NCBI RefSeq assembly: GCF_963678635.1
Contig: NC_087063.1
Coordinates: forward strand, 23,192,701-23,256,700
DNA from: Symsagittifera roscoffensis
Taxonomy: Eukaryota > Xenacoelomorpha > Acoela > Convolutidae
Direction: 5' to 3'
Length of the DNA: 64,000 bases
This document shows, in pieces, positions 58,101 to 63,800 of the stretch. The notes beneath the pieces are model-generated. The model worked only from the letters and a program-made list of their open reading frames with translations, did not search any database and was not told where the DNA came from. Within the stretch, counting starts at the first letter, position 1, and every line of letters starts with the position of its first letter. The translations under genes were made by a program, and so were the position numbers.

Positions 58101-59520
58101 AATATTTTTGGTATCACAAAGAAAGATGTGTAATGATAAGGAGGTCTTTTTGAGTTATGGAATGAGATTCCGAAAAAAAAATAGAAAATTTTTAAGGAAG
58201 TCACAATTTTACAGCCAGTTAGATTTTTAGATAACTTATTACAATCCAGCTTGGTTTTAGGGTTGTTTAAGCACTAAATAACAAATGAAAAACCATATCA
58301 GCCATACGTCATTTTTTGCAAAATATATAAAATCCCTAATTTTTTTTAAAAAATTTCCACTGGCGAAATTAAAGCATGAAAAGCCAAAAAAATCGTTAGA
58401 GCGAAATCAGGTTACTCAAATTAGCATCTTTATTTCGAAGTAATTTAGTTCAGCTATTTCTGTAAATTCATTCAGTTGTAGCTCATCAGGTAAATTCGAG
58501 TAATGGATTTGAAAAACTGTCATCCAAATTAACAGACAATCGGCTATATTCCGATTTGTTAATTATTCGAGCTTGTCAGAAGGGCTAAATATACCTACTT
58601 GTTTGCAAAAAAGAATAAAAATAAAATGAGGAATAAGACTAGTTAAGTAATAATCATGATTGATGGGATTTCAGGAGACTAAATTTGCTTTCAACATACT
58701 CTATTCGTTTTGTTTTTTCTCTAGTAGCTGTAAATTGCTTGGGAATTGAACATTTCAGGAGGCGCAGATTTGAATAAAATAGGCACGACGATAGTGTGTT
58801 TCCAGTTTTTTCATTATTTGTGGCAGTTTTTCTCTTAGTTTAGAATCTTGCTGTTGTAGGAACTACACCTTGTTGAAACGCAACAGAAGCTCAGAACGGC
58901 AACTTGAAAGTGGAAGCGGGTTCTCGAGTTCAACCGAAACTATCGACAAACCCCTGCCATGCTACGGAAACATCACGCTTTCCAACATTAATATACCTTT
59001 AAAAAGAGACGAAATGTTTCACCTGAATTTGACGAAACACAATATACACTATGTATGTCTAATAAGATACAAAACACAAGTTATTGCTACTCAGTTAGTA
59101 TCTGCAGGCTCAGACTACAAAGCGGTCACCTTCGCCAACATGATTACCTTCAGAAACGTGGACCCGAAGTTTGAACTGGTAATTGAAGTTTGGGGTTACT
59201 CTTGTCTTAATATTGCAGACAAGGGACATCAGTCGCAGCAATCTAATAAAGATAAGCGAAAGAAGACCAAATTACACAGTGCTGAGAAGCGAAAAGCGGC
59301 GTATTTTTTGACATCTCCTTTTGTGAAGAAAGCAAAACACTCTACAGATACGCCAGGAAGTGCAAGTAAAGGTAGCGGTCATCACAACGCGAAACAGATG
59401 GCGACCTTGACTTTCTCGCCTGCTGCCACGCCTGGCTACAGGCAGATGGGCTTCAAAAAGGCAGCTCAGGTTGTTCTGACGAAGAAAAATTGTAACAGTA
59501 AGGAACTGCAATTGGAACAA
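24522..59520 (+). CDS. anln: Anillin, ten coding exons visible, 3' end beyond the window
   Basis: Join: 24522-25130, 29446-29750, 33921-34471, 34580-34645, 43229-43449, 46737-46922, 49328-49479, 55162-55310, 57640-57850, 58860-59520. Intron phases agree at all nine junctions and the sum is 1,037 codons. Anillin is the contractile-ring scaffold of cytokinesis and binds actin, myosin, septins, RhoA and phosphoinositides. Residues 1-746 are the low-complexity, charged N-terminal region. The anillin homology domain starts at about residue 748 with the coiled-coil signature (DEIEAQQKIIQQVSRALN, then EAERVLLLSHARQ) and continues with the C2-like segment (GNITLSNINIPLKRDE, YVCLIRYKTQVIATQL, FANMITFRNVDPKFELVIEV). 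That spacing matches human anillin, where the AHD also begins near residue 730-750 of 1,124. The PH domain is not in the window. The N-terminal formin-binding motif of vertebrates is not evident, so an upstream exon may be missing. Confidence 0.9.
26410..26487 (+). repeat. tRNA-derived SINE-like head
   Basis: A-box TTGGTTTGGTGGTAAAGC and B-box GGGGTTCAATGG with tRNA-like spacing, then a T8 run. No matching acceptor stem, so not called as a tRNA gene. Confidence 0.5.
26778..26855 (+). repeat. tRNA-derived SINE-like head (family D)
   Basis: TTAGCTTAGAGGTAACG (A box) and GAGGTTCTAGTCCCGG (B box) followed by an oligo-T run. It is homologous to 5338-5412 and sits 17 nt before a family D hairpin. 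Confidence 0.5.
26872..26945 (+). repeat. Family D hairpin module (copy 2)
   Basis: ACCCGTGC-GATAA-GCAAGGGT stem-loop (26872-26892, one mismatch) with the conserved 'TTGCAACCGATTGCC' and 'CCCTAAATAACTTTGTT' tail. Confidence 0.6.
29446..29750 (+). CDS. anln: Anillin exon 2 (phase 0 in, phase 2 out)
   Basis: Begins LAYFHLVSAGDRIETPSKRPKL after TTTTTCTAG and ends TTPKK at GTAAGAT. It encodes a basic, Ser-rich disordered segment with a 'SKRPKL' patch that could serve as a nuclear localisation signal (anillin is nuclear in interphase). The phase-0 match with exon 1 picks this acceptor over the AG at 29470. Confidence 0.75.
29751..33920 (+). other. Anillin intron 2 (4.2 kb)
   Basis: 29751-30480 is unique sequence with no gene. 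30480-30692 is a family C copy interrupted by the Helitron-like element (30693-32811) and resuming at 32812-32945. The rest to 33920 is non-coding. Confidence 0.65.
30693..32811 (+). mobile_element. Helitron-like non-autonomous element 2 with ten-unit array
   Basis: 5' TCTATCTATTATG (after A), 3' end GCGCTAG before T. It is inserted in a family C copy whose flanks AAATTTCTAAGCGA and TTCAATATATCTGG rejoin into the uninterrupted form seen at 62.34 kb. The leader has repeated ACATGTTTAAGA strings. Ten units begin near 31080, 31236, 31403, 31559, 31738, 31905, 32085, 32243, 32416 and 32587 (156-180 bp), each with an 'AACCCTATAGTGGGGTGCTATC' type opening and a 'TTTTCGAGATATGGCG' block. A 59-bp block is tandemly doubled near 32640-32760. 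The 5' end could instead be 30697. Confidence 0.7.
33921..34471 (+). CDS. anln: Anillin exon 3 (phase 2 in, phase 1 out)
   Basis: Completes a Lys codon with exon 2 (AA|G) and reads PQVSSYVSSMITQLQNSHGKK, then an acidic segment, a hydrophobic patch (ARVIVVVKNE) and a predicted helix MSELQKMLLQKSRDLKRQ near its end. Donor GTGAGT at 34472. The ATG at 33907 lies in the intron and is not a start. Confidence 0.85.
34472..34579 (+). other. Anillin intron 3, only 108 bp
   Basis: GTGAGT...CACTCTAG. The only short intron of the gene and free of repeats; the others are 1.0-8.6 kb. Confidence 0.75.
34580..34645 (+). CDS. anln: Anillin exon 4, 66-bp small exon (phase 1 in and out)
   Basis: Reads (G)SHTSPEVHRGANLENEKHDDQ between CTAG and GTACTA. 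Too short for routine ORF detection. Supported by phase agreement with exons 3 and 5 and by an uninterrupted frame. It could be an alternatively used cassette, and skipping it would leave the frame intact (66 nt). Confidence 0.65.
34861..34928 (+). repeat. tRNA-like segment
   Basis: A-box-like GTAGCGTAGAGGTAGGG and B-box AGGGTTCGAACCTGG with tRNA-like spacing. No complete cloverleaf. It directly follows a family C fragment. Confidence 0.45.
35350..37260 (-). pseudogene. Antisense L2/CR1-like LINE relic (endonuclease + partial RT)
   Basis: Read on the minus strand from 37260: VVGLCETWLHEDDPLDL (endonuclease catalytic Glu motif, about 37200-37150), LYRPTS, GNIKVDI (degenerate GDFN) and SSSVDHNF (degenerate SDH). 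Then come RT blocks: KSSSGHDGISNKMNKL (about 36190-36140), DSGKTPDVCKISKALP, FRKNQLYNHAIITE (about 35880) and QQGSKLGPLLILQYI (about 35610-35570). Frames shift repeatedly and the YADD and 3' parts are missing, so it is an old truncated copy. Confidence 0.8.
37470..37925 (+). repeat. Tandem array B3, 2-3 units
   Basis: B blocks at about 37550 and 37705, the conserved closing boundary 'GGTTCACCTAG' at 37910-37920, and a decayed palindromic module at 37970-38010. Confidence 0.6.
38978..39333. mobile_element. 356-bp MITE with ~51-bp imperfect terminal inverted repeats
   Basis: Left end AAATTAACCGGACAAAAG with GAAACTTGAAATTTCAAACGC downstream; right end is its reverse complement (GCGTCTTAAATTTC ... 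GTCCAGATAATTT, 39291-39333). The interior has 'TTTTGGATTG' repeats and no coding potential. Superfamily not assignable. Confidence 0.7.
40281..40350 (+). repeat. Family D hairpin module (copy 3)
   Basis: Perfect TACCCTTG-TGATAAG-CAAGGGTA stem-loop (40281-40303) followed by 'GCAATCGGTTACTAGACG' and 'ATAAATAACTTTGT'. Preceded by the family E block 'TTACTTGCGTTCATTACTC' (40226). Confidence 0.65.
40990..41890 (+). repeat. Tandem array B4, about 4 units
   Basis: Opens ACCCTCTGTCTACAGC (41000). Units near 41070, 41242, 41400 and 41575. Closing block 'TTGGTTCATCGAGTTTTTT' at 41865. Followed by family D sequence and the palindromic module at 42530. Confidence 0.65.
42500..43000 (+). repeat. Two decayed palindromic modules and family D debris
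   Basis: 'TGTATCGCAAGTGGTACGAAGC' at 42533 and 'TTTTCGCAAGTGGCGCAAAATC' at 42901, each followed by a CTCTTTGT or CTTTGTG-like end, with 'TTTTGTCGGCTATGTTACC' between them (42692). The short open frames here are not genes. Confidence 0.5.
43229..43449 (+). CDS. anln: Anillin exon 5 (phase 1 in, phase 0 out)
   Basis: Reads (A)LTTASGHLSVKSSVLEDEGDELM, a Gly/Arg patch (GGGRRVEFN) and a Ser-rich stretch up to YTSNSKLE at GTGATT. Two acceptors 6 nt apart (AG at 43221-43222 and 43227-43228) keep the same frame and would add or drop two residues. Confidence 0.8.
43450..46736 (+). other. Anillin intron 5 (3.3 kb)
   Basis: Family E fragment (43.86-44.10 kb: AAATGGCGCAAAAAAGCG, TTCAAAGAGCTTAAAGCC) and an ACCAATCAGAATC string (44199) related to the fold-back MITE at 20.0 kb. 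The remainder is AT-rich without recognisable content. Confidence 0.5.
46737..46922 (+). CDS. anln: Anillin exon 6 (62 codons, phase 0 in and out)
   Basis: ETNDSIYSKLNFSRRSEMDS through DWVSRPYIGAQSRLGNKSYE to ASTSSE, bounded by TTTTAG and GTAAGA. The sequence is Ser/Thr-rich with tyrosines, consistent with the disordered region upstream of the AHD. The frame beginning at the ATG of 46744 is a shadow. Confidence 0.75.
46923..49327 (+). other. Anillin intron 6 (2.4 kb)
   Basis: A GC-richer island at about 46930-47830 has minus-strand frames with protein-like composition (e.g. 47291-47085) and looks like a transposon relic of unknown type. The rest is AT-rich. Confidence 0.4.
46925..47830 (-). 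pseudogene. Unidentified element relic
   Basis: Higher GC than the surrounding intron. Two minus-strand frames (47603-47388 and 47291-47085) with Ser/Asp-rich or Arg/Leu-rich composition and a CTCGACGAGG-type end. I cannot assign a family. The call rests on composition only. Confidence 0.3.
49328..49479 (+). CDS. anln: Anillin exon 7 (phase 0 in, phase 2 out)
   Basis: FLSLPRLTATAENERQSFKK, then LPTSTSQQFESKTCRDLV and NERDNNCTYSTI(R). Acceptor GTTTCAG, donor GTGAAT. Not apparent as an ATG-initiated ORF, but open in the required frame and phase-compatible with exons 6 and 8. Confidence 0.75.
50214..50367. repeat. Fold-back cluster of CAGATTTCGTCCCA motifs
   Basis: Three direct copies (50218-50231, 50235-50248, 50261-50274) and three inverted ones (50309-50321, 50337-50350, 50354-50367) around an AT-rich centre, so the ~150 bp can fold into a hairpin. 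It ends 271 bp before LINE ORF1. Whether it belongs to the LINE 5'UTR or is a separate small element is open. Confidence 0.75.
50639..51199 (+). CDS. LINE ORF1 protein, RRM-like nucleic-acid-binding (186 aa)
   Basis: The N-terminal 25 residues could form a short helix. A basic linker follows (TKRKGSKDRNDRRPKK, about 66-81). The C-terminal domain has an RNP-like strand RRHLYVGRIK (about 100-109), a helix ESDIVAWCQSKG and a second strand HKSFHCVF, ending with WPENVVINRYY. This pattern (VGRL..., K-SF-V, WP-G-V-V-R-F/Y) is common in ORF1 products of Jockey/CR1-type LINEs. It should coat the element RNA. ORF2 begins 39 nt after its stop. Confidence 0.75.
   Translation: MAQDVHELKSELLSLKQYREPSSIIEKNKTNYAGAAKFNLNSSAFIRNARESVSSEAGSSRVTKRKGSKDRNDRRPKKLLITGEVVTEALKGVEKPPPRRHLYVGRIKQTNDESDIVAWCQSKGFPLNHIREITKENSRHKSFHCVFDGEHATIIDQPNSWPENVVINRYYLDAEARTWLRTLKSD
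51239..54067 (+). CDS. LINE ORF2: APE-type endonuclease and reverse transcriptase (942 aa)
   Basis: EEP endonuclease at residues 1-215: N7 in VINIRS, E34 in ITETWL, YRPPS at 111-115, D143/N145 in LGDFNLDL, and the catalytic SDHH at 205-208. Reverse transcriptase from about 490: NSYRPIANL, the ALDLSAAFDTIDH block (D568), GVPQGSLLGPLLFS (from 625) and the catalytic YADD at 658-661. The C-terminal region (YCNSLYSSLP, W(L)PIKSRVIFK, HHWNSLP, LKTYLFNQYY) is typical of CR1/L2 elements. It makes the target nick and copies the RNA by target-primed reverse transcription. All catalytic residues are intact and there is no RNase H domain. Confidence 0.95.
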   Translation: MKVGVINIRSLAKKVNQIQSILAIEQVDILIITETWLKPDTEYILNQCIDSSNEYRYHHVSRTAKIGGGVAIISREELQGERILSHLSDDGEFLVITVVTRKVKITIAAIYRPPSGNYNEFFNELTENILASSIETQILLLGDFNLDLENRRCAKSNTFCSILLEYNLEQIVKKATHEYGKILDLIICSNPELCSPVRNEHVEYSDHHLLTFTYEIAIQRKDKTRLTIYDWNNTDWKHLETEIDQSLILNLNTSDPNEMAENFIEILQLLKTDYVPTKTKVVKNRFCNFYDKELADVKRKRRKLERVMRVNPGLENETAFKEYLKKCKDLFREKKLIYFSRRFELSNSHSLKFRELKRLAGEKQQNVLPLIYSSDYELAENFNQFFIQKVRNLVANVKSNGISPPLFAFTAVSSFQFQYVTIDELEEAVRMVSNANSREDILKTIDMKRIAHSWKDYSIIMINNCIDQSKFPKCLKRAVITPLFKDHKLDQNVLNSYRPIANLMFISKVFERILYKQLDQYLSSYNLLYEHQSAYRKHFSTETALLKTTDDLLTSLDNKRQVLLIALDLSAAFDTIDHKTLRKIMKNRIGMTNDAVDLILSYLENRTQIVAINDVLSNSQELEFGVPQGSLLGPLLFSIYLTPLNDIIGSTKFSYQVYADDTTLYCEIKNESEVAEIERSLVIILNWFSSMGLMLNESKSQVINLATSKSKGLTNGSILIGNSTVKLMKSTENSVKSLGCLIDRSLSLKKQIDSVCGASYHSLRKLYSIRFYLDFENRNMLARMLVLSRLDYCNSLYSSLPNYLLYKLQKVQNSACRFVFGLKKSTSITPYLHDLHWLPIKSRVIFKVLTIVHKCIFNPQIVPSYLSKYFSLQKSSSRFSERTMVIKKPLVNTNYGRRTFRFAAAHHWNSLPCNLKLPNETEFRKQLKTYLFNQYYYETCFS
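54079..54735 (+). CDS. LINE ORF3: SGNH/GDSL-type hydrolase (218 aa) downstream of RT
   Basis: The three SGNH blocks are in order: G49-S50-S51 in YAVLGSSLV (nucleophile block, normally GDS), G96-T97-N98 in LIMGGTNNL (GxN block), and D180-G-L-H183 in CADGLHPTANG (catalytic Asp/His). The predicted strands and helices between them fit a flavodoxin-like esterase core. The C-terminus is very basic (KRRQRRRRR), suggesting RNA or DNA binding. The first ATG is at 54079, 11 nt after the ORF2 stop, so reinitiation is plausible. A frame open upstream into ORF2 has no ATG. In CR1/L2 elements with an esterase, it is part of ORF1; here it is a separate 3' ORF. Substrate and role are unknown. Confidence 0.8.
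   Translation: MTETRKVGIQKLNETLRLRNVHVETRFLPKRRIILSSDKIKRVTYAVLGSSLVYGIFLPDSVTVLCPGGTLSTLCSDQVLNDMKNLDVQTVLIMGGTNNLFDRSGRQSLGATEVAEEMESAIFRLLDCNFEVGVMSLISREGERSLIRRVNKCYRNLTAWYKIPLFKTVKFSYRRHVCADGLHPTANGVRELAKDFYDAFRSIENPMAVKRRQRRRRR
54736..54966 (+). other. LINE 3'UTR and (TGA)n tail
   Basis: The 22-bp motif CCCAGCTCATTTTAGAGCG... occurs at 54740-54761 and again, with one change, at 54803-54824. The element ends in six TGA units (54948-54966). Such a conserved 3' segment is what the RT recognises in this class. Confidence 0.7.
55162..55310 (+). CDS. anln: Anillin exon 8 (phase 2 in, phase 1 out)
   Basis: (R)SASSTCANSGDSTIHSSSGG, then LGGEYDVSDVDCTLVSEGSE and QAAAVTASV. Acceptor TTTTTTAAG. 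The donor is either GTTTGT at 55307 (phase 0) or GTAGTT at 55311 (phase 1); only the latter fits exon 9. An unseen small exon between 8 and 9 is possible. Confidence 0.65.
55311..57639 (+). other. Anillin intron 8 (2.3 kb)
   Basis: Contains the tRNA-like insert between 52-bp direct repeats (56357-56578) and a family E copy (56.58-56.97 kb). No gene. Confidence 0.6.
56357..56578 (-). mobile_element. tRNA-derived SINE between 52-bp direct repeats
   Basis: On the minus strand 56526-56409 begins GGGAGCAGTGGTGAAGTGG (A box) with GATGTTCGAGGCCC (B box) in tRNA spacing. The identical flanks are 56357-56408 and 56527-56578 (offset 170). If these are target duplications they are unusually long. Confidence 0.65.
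57640..57850 (+). CDS. anln: Anillin exon 9: start of the anillin homology domain
   Basis: Enters with TA completing a Leu codon, then MLDTEIEYVKVLMDEIEAQQ, KIIQQVSRALNIAE and EQIEAERVLLLSHARQEAL, ending NELTAL(R). This is the RhoA-binding helical hairpin of the AHD, aligned with the human segment of the form 'EIxxQQxxIxQASQALN ... EAERLLLxAxxKRxALxxEL'. Phase 1 in, phase 2 out. Acceptor TTTTGGAG and donor GTTCGA are weak, but both phases fit. Confidence 0.85.
58860..59520 (+). CDS. anln: Anillin exon 10: AHD C2-like domain
   Basis: (R)NYTLLKRNRSSERQ, then PCYGNITLSNINIPLKRDE, YVCLIRYKTQVIATQL, VTFANMITFRNVDPKFELV and EVWGYS, matching the C2-like lobe of anillin in order and spacing. A Lys-rich loop and 'AAYFLTSPFVKKAKHS' follow (counterpart of the RLLTS segment in vertebrates), then FSPAATPGYRQMGFKKAAQV and a phase-0 donor GTAAGT at 59521. 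The rest of the AHD and the PH domain must follow beyond 64 kb. Confidence 0.92.
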
Positions 59521-59719
59521 GTAAGTATTAGGCTGAGTTGTGAATCATGTGCTTCGCCCAAATTCATGTATCGAACAATGTGGTTGAGTTAAGACTCTCT
59601 GTTTCTAAGTGTCAATGAACGTTGAGAAAGGTCGTTATATTTTTTCTGTGTTTTTTTGTATTTTTTTTTGGTACAAGTCGAGGTTGAATTTTTCGAGGTT
59701 GGCTTCGATTACGTCTTTA

Positions 59720-60282
59720 CACTTCGTCAGCTTAGTGTATTGTTACGAACCTTCTTTTTTTTCTAACCTAAGTGACAAATATTGGTGCCACTTTTGGGAC
59801 ACCTTTACAGCTTTTTGATAACCTGTGCTTTACATTCGAATCGTAATAAGTTAACACAGTTGATGCATTTTTAATTTAATTCATCAGATGAACCGAAGAA
59901 AGCTATTTGTTTCAAACAACATAATGGTAAAAACTCGATTTCAGAAAATTTCTAACTCAATTTGTCTCGCAATTTTTTTGAAATGCCTTATTTATACATA
60001 ATGTGGCTGTATGCTTTCCGATTTGTTACATGCAAAGTTAGTATGGATGCCTTCAGTTTGTTATATTCCAAATTATTACTTGCAAAGTTATGTCTATTTG
60101 TATTTGGTGCCACTTTTGCTGAATCGATTGGCAATTTATTAGCATGTGTAGCTGCTTTATTCGTGACTAGTTTTTGTCGGTGGTTAAGCGTGCTTGGCTG
60201 ACAAGTTAGTGCGTGAGAATCAAAATCTCTTGATTGCAAACGGCGGAAGTTCGAATCCTATACCTAGACGAATTTTTAATAA
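59720..60282 (+). repeat. Family C copy, left part (interrupted at 60282)
   Basis: Begins 'GTCAGCTTAGTGTATTGTTACGAAC' and runs through ATGTGGCTGTATGCTTTCC and a tRNA-like head (60188-60265; B-box AGTTCGAATCC) to GACGAATTTTTAATAA. The right part resumes at 62029 with TTCGAGGTTTATTTC. Confidence 0.65.
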
Positions 60283-62028
60283 TCTATTATATATTTAAAT
60301 GCGGGCTTCACTATTTCGCCATGTTTAAGCTTTTTCAACGTATTTTTTTGCATGTTTAACAAATGAGTTTTTTAACGTTTAAGTTATATCGTATATTGCA
60401 ATGGTTAAGGTTTTTTTTTTCGATTTTCCAGTTTAAATTCAGTGTTTATTCCATCAAGTTTGAAATTAACAACCCAATAGTTGGATATTGTCAGTTTTCC
60501 CAGGTTTTACGATTCTGGCCCCTATATATGAATAACCAAATCCTTTCAGTTTACGAGATAGGCAATTTTCGAGGTTTTTCAAAAAATTTCTGGAAAACTC
60601 AATTTTAAAAAATTTCTCAATTTTTGAAATTCTCGCCCTGTAGTTGGGTACTGTCAGGGTACTCTCGGGGGGTTGCGAATCTTGCTTCCAATTCTCACTT
60701 CTCAAATCCTTGTAGTTTTCGAGATATGACGTTTTTTTATGATTTTTTCAAAAAAATTTCAAAAACAGATTTTAAAAAATTATTCCAAAACGTTGAAGAT
60801 CTCAATCCTGTTGTTGGATGTTGTGAGGGTATTCTCAGGGGTTGCTAATCTTGCCTTTGAATATGGCTGCTCAAATCCGTGTAGTTTTCGAGATATGACT
60901 TTTTTTGGATTTTTTTCCAAAACTTAGATATAAAAAATTTAACAAAACTTGAAATTACCATCTCAGTAGTGAGGCTCTGTCAGGGTACTCTAGGAGTTGC
61001 GAATTTTGCGTCCCAATATGACTACTTAAATCCTTGTAGTTTTCGAGATATGACGTTTTTTATGATCCAAAAAAAAATTAAATGTTAAAAAGTTCCAACT
61101 TTGAAGATATCAATCCTGTTATTGGAATCTGTGAGGGTACTCTCAGGGGGTTGCGAATCTTGCCTCTGAATAAGACTGCTCAAAATCTTGCAGTTTTCCA
61201 GATATGAAGTTTTTTGTGATTTTTTCAAAAAAATTTCATGAAAATTGAATTAATTTTTTTTTCAAAGTTTGAAATTCCTAACCTGTAGTTGGGGGGCTGT
61301 CAGAGTAATCTCAGGGGTTGCAAATTCGGCCTTCAATAAAGAATGCCCAAATCATTTTTGTTTAAGAGATAAGACGATTTTTGTGATATTTTCGGACATT
61401 TTCAGAAAACTCAAATTACAAAATAATTCGTTATAGTGAAATTCCCAAACCTTAAGTTGTGTACTTTCAAAGATTGCGAATATTGCCATCAAAAAAGGTT
61501 GCTCAAATTTTGGTAGTTTTCGAAATGTGCATTTTTTCTTCGAAACGTTGTAGTTGGGTACTGTAAGGGTACTCTCAGGAGTTGCAAATCTTGCGTCCAA
61601 ATGCGACTGCTCAATTGCTTTCAGTTTCCCAGATGTGATGTTTTTTAATTCACTATAAACTTAAATATAAAAAAATGTCACAAATTTTTATAGGTTTTCA
61701 AAATTTGAATTAAAAAATCGAATGAAAAATTTTACCATAATTTGAAGTTACTCTCAGGAGTTGCAAATCTTGCGTCCAAATGCGACTGCTCAATTGCTTT
61801 CAGTTTCCCAGATGTGACGTTTCTTAGTTCATTTTAAATTTTTCGAAGAACTTTTATAAAACTTCACAAAATTTTATGGTTCTTCAAAATTTGTATAAAA
61901 AACTTGAATCAAAAACGTTGCAAAGTTTTTAATTACGAACCCTGTAATTGGGTGCTGTTAGAGCACACTCAAAGAGAAGTTTTTGAGTTGTTGAAAATTC
62001 GAAGCACCTGTGGTGCGGTACACGCTAG
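60283..62028 (+). mobile_element. Helitron-like non-autonomous element 3 with ~160-bp tandem array
   Basis: 5' TCTATTATATATTTAAATGCG after A; 3' hairpin GCACC-TGT-GGTGC, then GGTACACG-CTAG before T (62025-62028). Nine or so units with 'GTAGTTGGGTACTGTCAGGG', 'GGTTGCGAATCTTGC' and 'GTTTTCGAGATATGACG' blocks. Near the end a GTTACTCTCAGGAGTTGC-type block of about 65 bp is repeated (61563-61630 and 61750-61815). Flanks rejoin as AATAA^TTCGAGG, matching the uninterrupted GTA^TTCGAGG at 8141-8148, which fixes both ends exactly. Confidence 0.8.
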
Positions 62029-62079
62029 TTCGAGGTTTATTTCTATTTTTTTCTTATTCCATTTTTACACAATAAGAAG

Positions 62080-62745
62080 CAATGTGTTATAGTACGAACT
62101 TTCTTTTTTTTCCAACCTAAGTCGCATATATTGTTGCGACTACTATATTTGCTGCAATATTTGCTGCCTTGACATGGCAGCTTATTTGTTGCACCTTTAC
62201 AGTTTATTGATAACATGTGCTTTGACATTCGAATAGTTGTAAGTTTACACAGTTGATGCATTTTTAATTCATCAAGTGAAACGAAAAAAGCTATTTGTTT
62301 CAAGCAACATCACAAAAATAAGTTTTCAGTTTCAGAAATTTTCTAACTCAATGTATCTCGCCATTTTTTGAAATGCATAATTTGTACATAATGTGGCTTT
62401 AGGATTTGCAATTTATTACATGCAAAGTTGTATCTTTGTGTATTTAGTGTTTCTTTTGCTGCATCGAGTTTACGATTTATTAGCATATGTAGCTGAGTTA
62501 TTGCTGGCTAATTTTTGGGGACTTAAGCATCCGTAGCTGAATGGTTACTTCGTGAGACTCAAATTTGCTAGTTTTTGCAAATTGGAGGTTTATTTCTATT
62601 TTTTTTTCTATGTCATCTGATAGAGCTGCGTTTTGGTAGTGTTCTTGCAAAAGTTTACGAAGCGCAGCTTTGCCTCTGTCTAGAGCTGCTTTTTGTCGAG
62701 TTCTCGTTAGTGCTTGCGAAGCGAAGCCTCTGTGTAAAATCATTT
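62080..62745 (+). repeat. Second family C copy with duplicated 3' module
   Basis: 'TGTTATAGTACGAAC', AATGCATAATTTGTACATAATG, a decayed tRNA-like head (62525-62580), TATTTCTATTTTTTTTTC, then two 'AGAGCTGCNTTTTGNNGTTCT..GCGAAGCG' ends in tandem (62620-62745). Confidence 0.6.
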
Positions 62746-62990
62746 CATTTTCTTTGGTAAAGGTCACCAGAAATGTCATCGAGTTCTAGTTTCGAAAGTG
62801 GCTTTTAAGTTTGAGGTTTTCTATTGGAATAAAAAGTACCTATTGATCCAGTTGTCTCAAATTGGGTTATTTTTATCAAAAAATGTCATTTGTTCATTCT
62901 TTTTGATTAGCTATCAAGGCATATATAGAATTTTGAGGAGCTTCAAGATTATTTATTTTAAAAATATTTTTCAGTTCAATTTATTTAATA

Positions 62991-63480
62991 TTTCCTTGTG
63001 ATAAGCAAGAATGTTGCAATCGGGTACTATGCTTTTTTCCCGTAAATAATTTTGTTCACAGAATGGTCAACATTAGAAATGGTAAATTTAGGTTCAGTTG
63101 ATAATAAGTTAAAGTTTACTTGCGTCTCTGGCACACTGGGTCTAGAGGTAACAAATACGCCTGGGACGGCAAAGGTCGTTAGTTGGAATCTGACAGGACC
63201 CTGTTTTTTCAAACGAGAAATATTCAGTTTCAAAAAAATTTTTGGCTTATGAATTGTTTGCTTATGTTTTGTCGGCTTAGTTTCCACTTCGTAGATAGAA
63301 TATATATTTTTTTTGCTGTACGCAAGTTACATTGTAGCTGTTTGTAGTGTTCTGATTTACTCCTGCTGTTTGTAATTTTAGTAACTTTTCTTTCCTATAA
63401 CTTTTTTTGCTGAAAAACTTTATTTTGTCCAAATAGTTTCGGCTTATATTATATCGGCTTAGTGGCCTCATATTATTTCA
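62991..63480 (+). repeat. Family D unit (copy 4): hairpin, tRNA-like head, tail
   Basis: Hairpin TTCCTTG-TGATAAG-CAAGAA (62991-63010), CCCGTAAATAATTTTGTTC, a tRNA-like head (63128-63206; GGTCTAGAGGTAACAAATACG and TTAGTTGGAATCTGAC) with a T6 run, ACGAGAAATATTCAGTTTC and the 'GTTTGCTTATGTTTTGTCGGC' block. Same order as at 5193-5500. Confidence 0.65.
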
Positions 63481-63756
63481 TTTGACGAGCAAATAAAGTT
63501 TTCGAGTGTTTTTGTGTTTTTAGGGCGCGGGATACTTACTAATTTTTCAAAATTCTTGTCTTGTTGATTTTTTTGGCGTTAAGGGTTTCTGACAAGGTAC
63601 TTTTGTCTTTGTTACCACTGGGTACATTATTTTGGAATGCTAATTTCACATTCTGTTGTCTTGGCATGTTTTTGTTTCAAACCTGGCCTGATTCATTTTG
63701 ATAGATCTTACTTTTTCAACATGTTTGATTTTCATCTTCAGTTTTTTATCTTGTTT

Positions 63757-63800
63757 TGTATCGCAAGTGGTGCGAAGCTCAGCTTCGCCTCTATGTTTAA
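63757..63800 (+). repeat. Best-preserved palindromic module
   Basis: TATCGCAAGTGGT precedes the perfect 8-bp stem, 1-nt loop hairpin GCGAAGCT-C-AGCTTCGC (63772-63788) and CTCTATGTTT. Confidence 0.7.
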
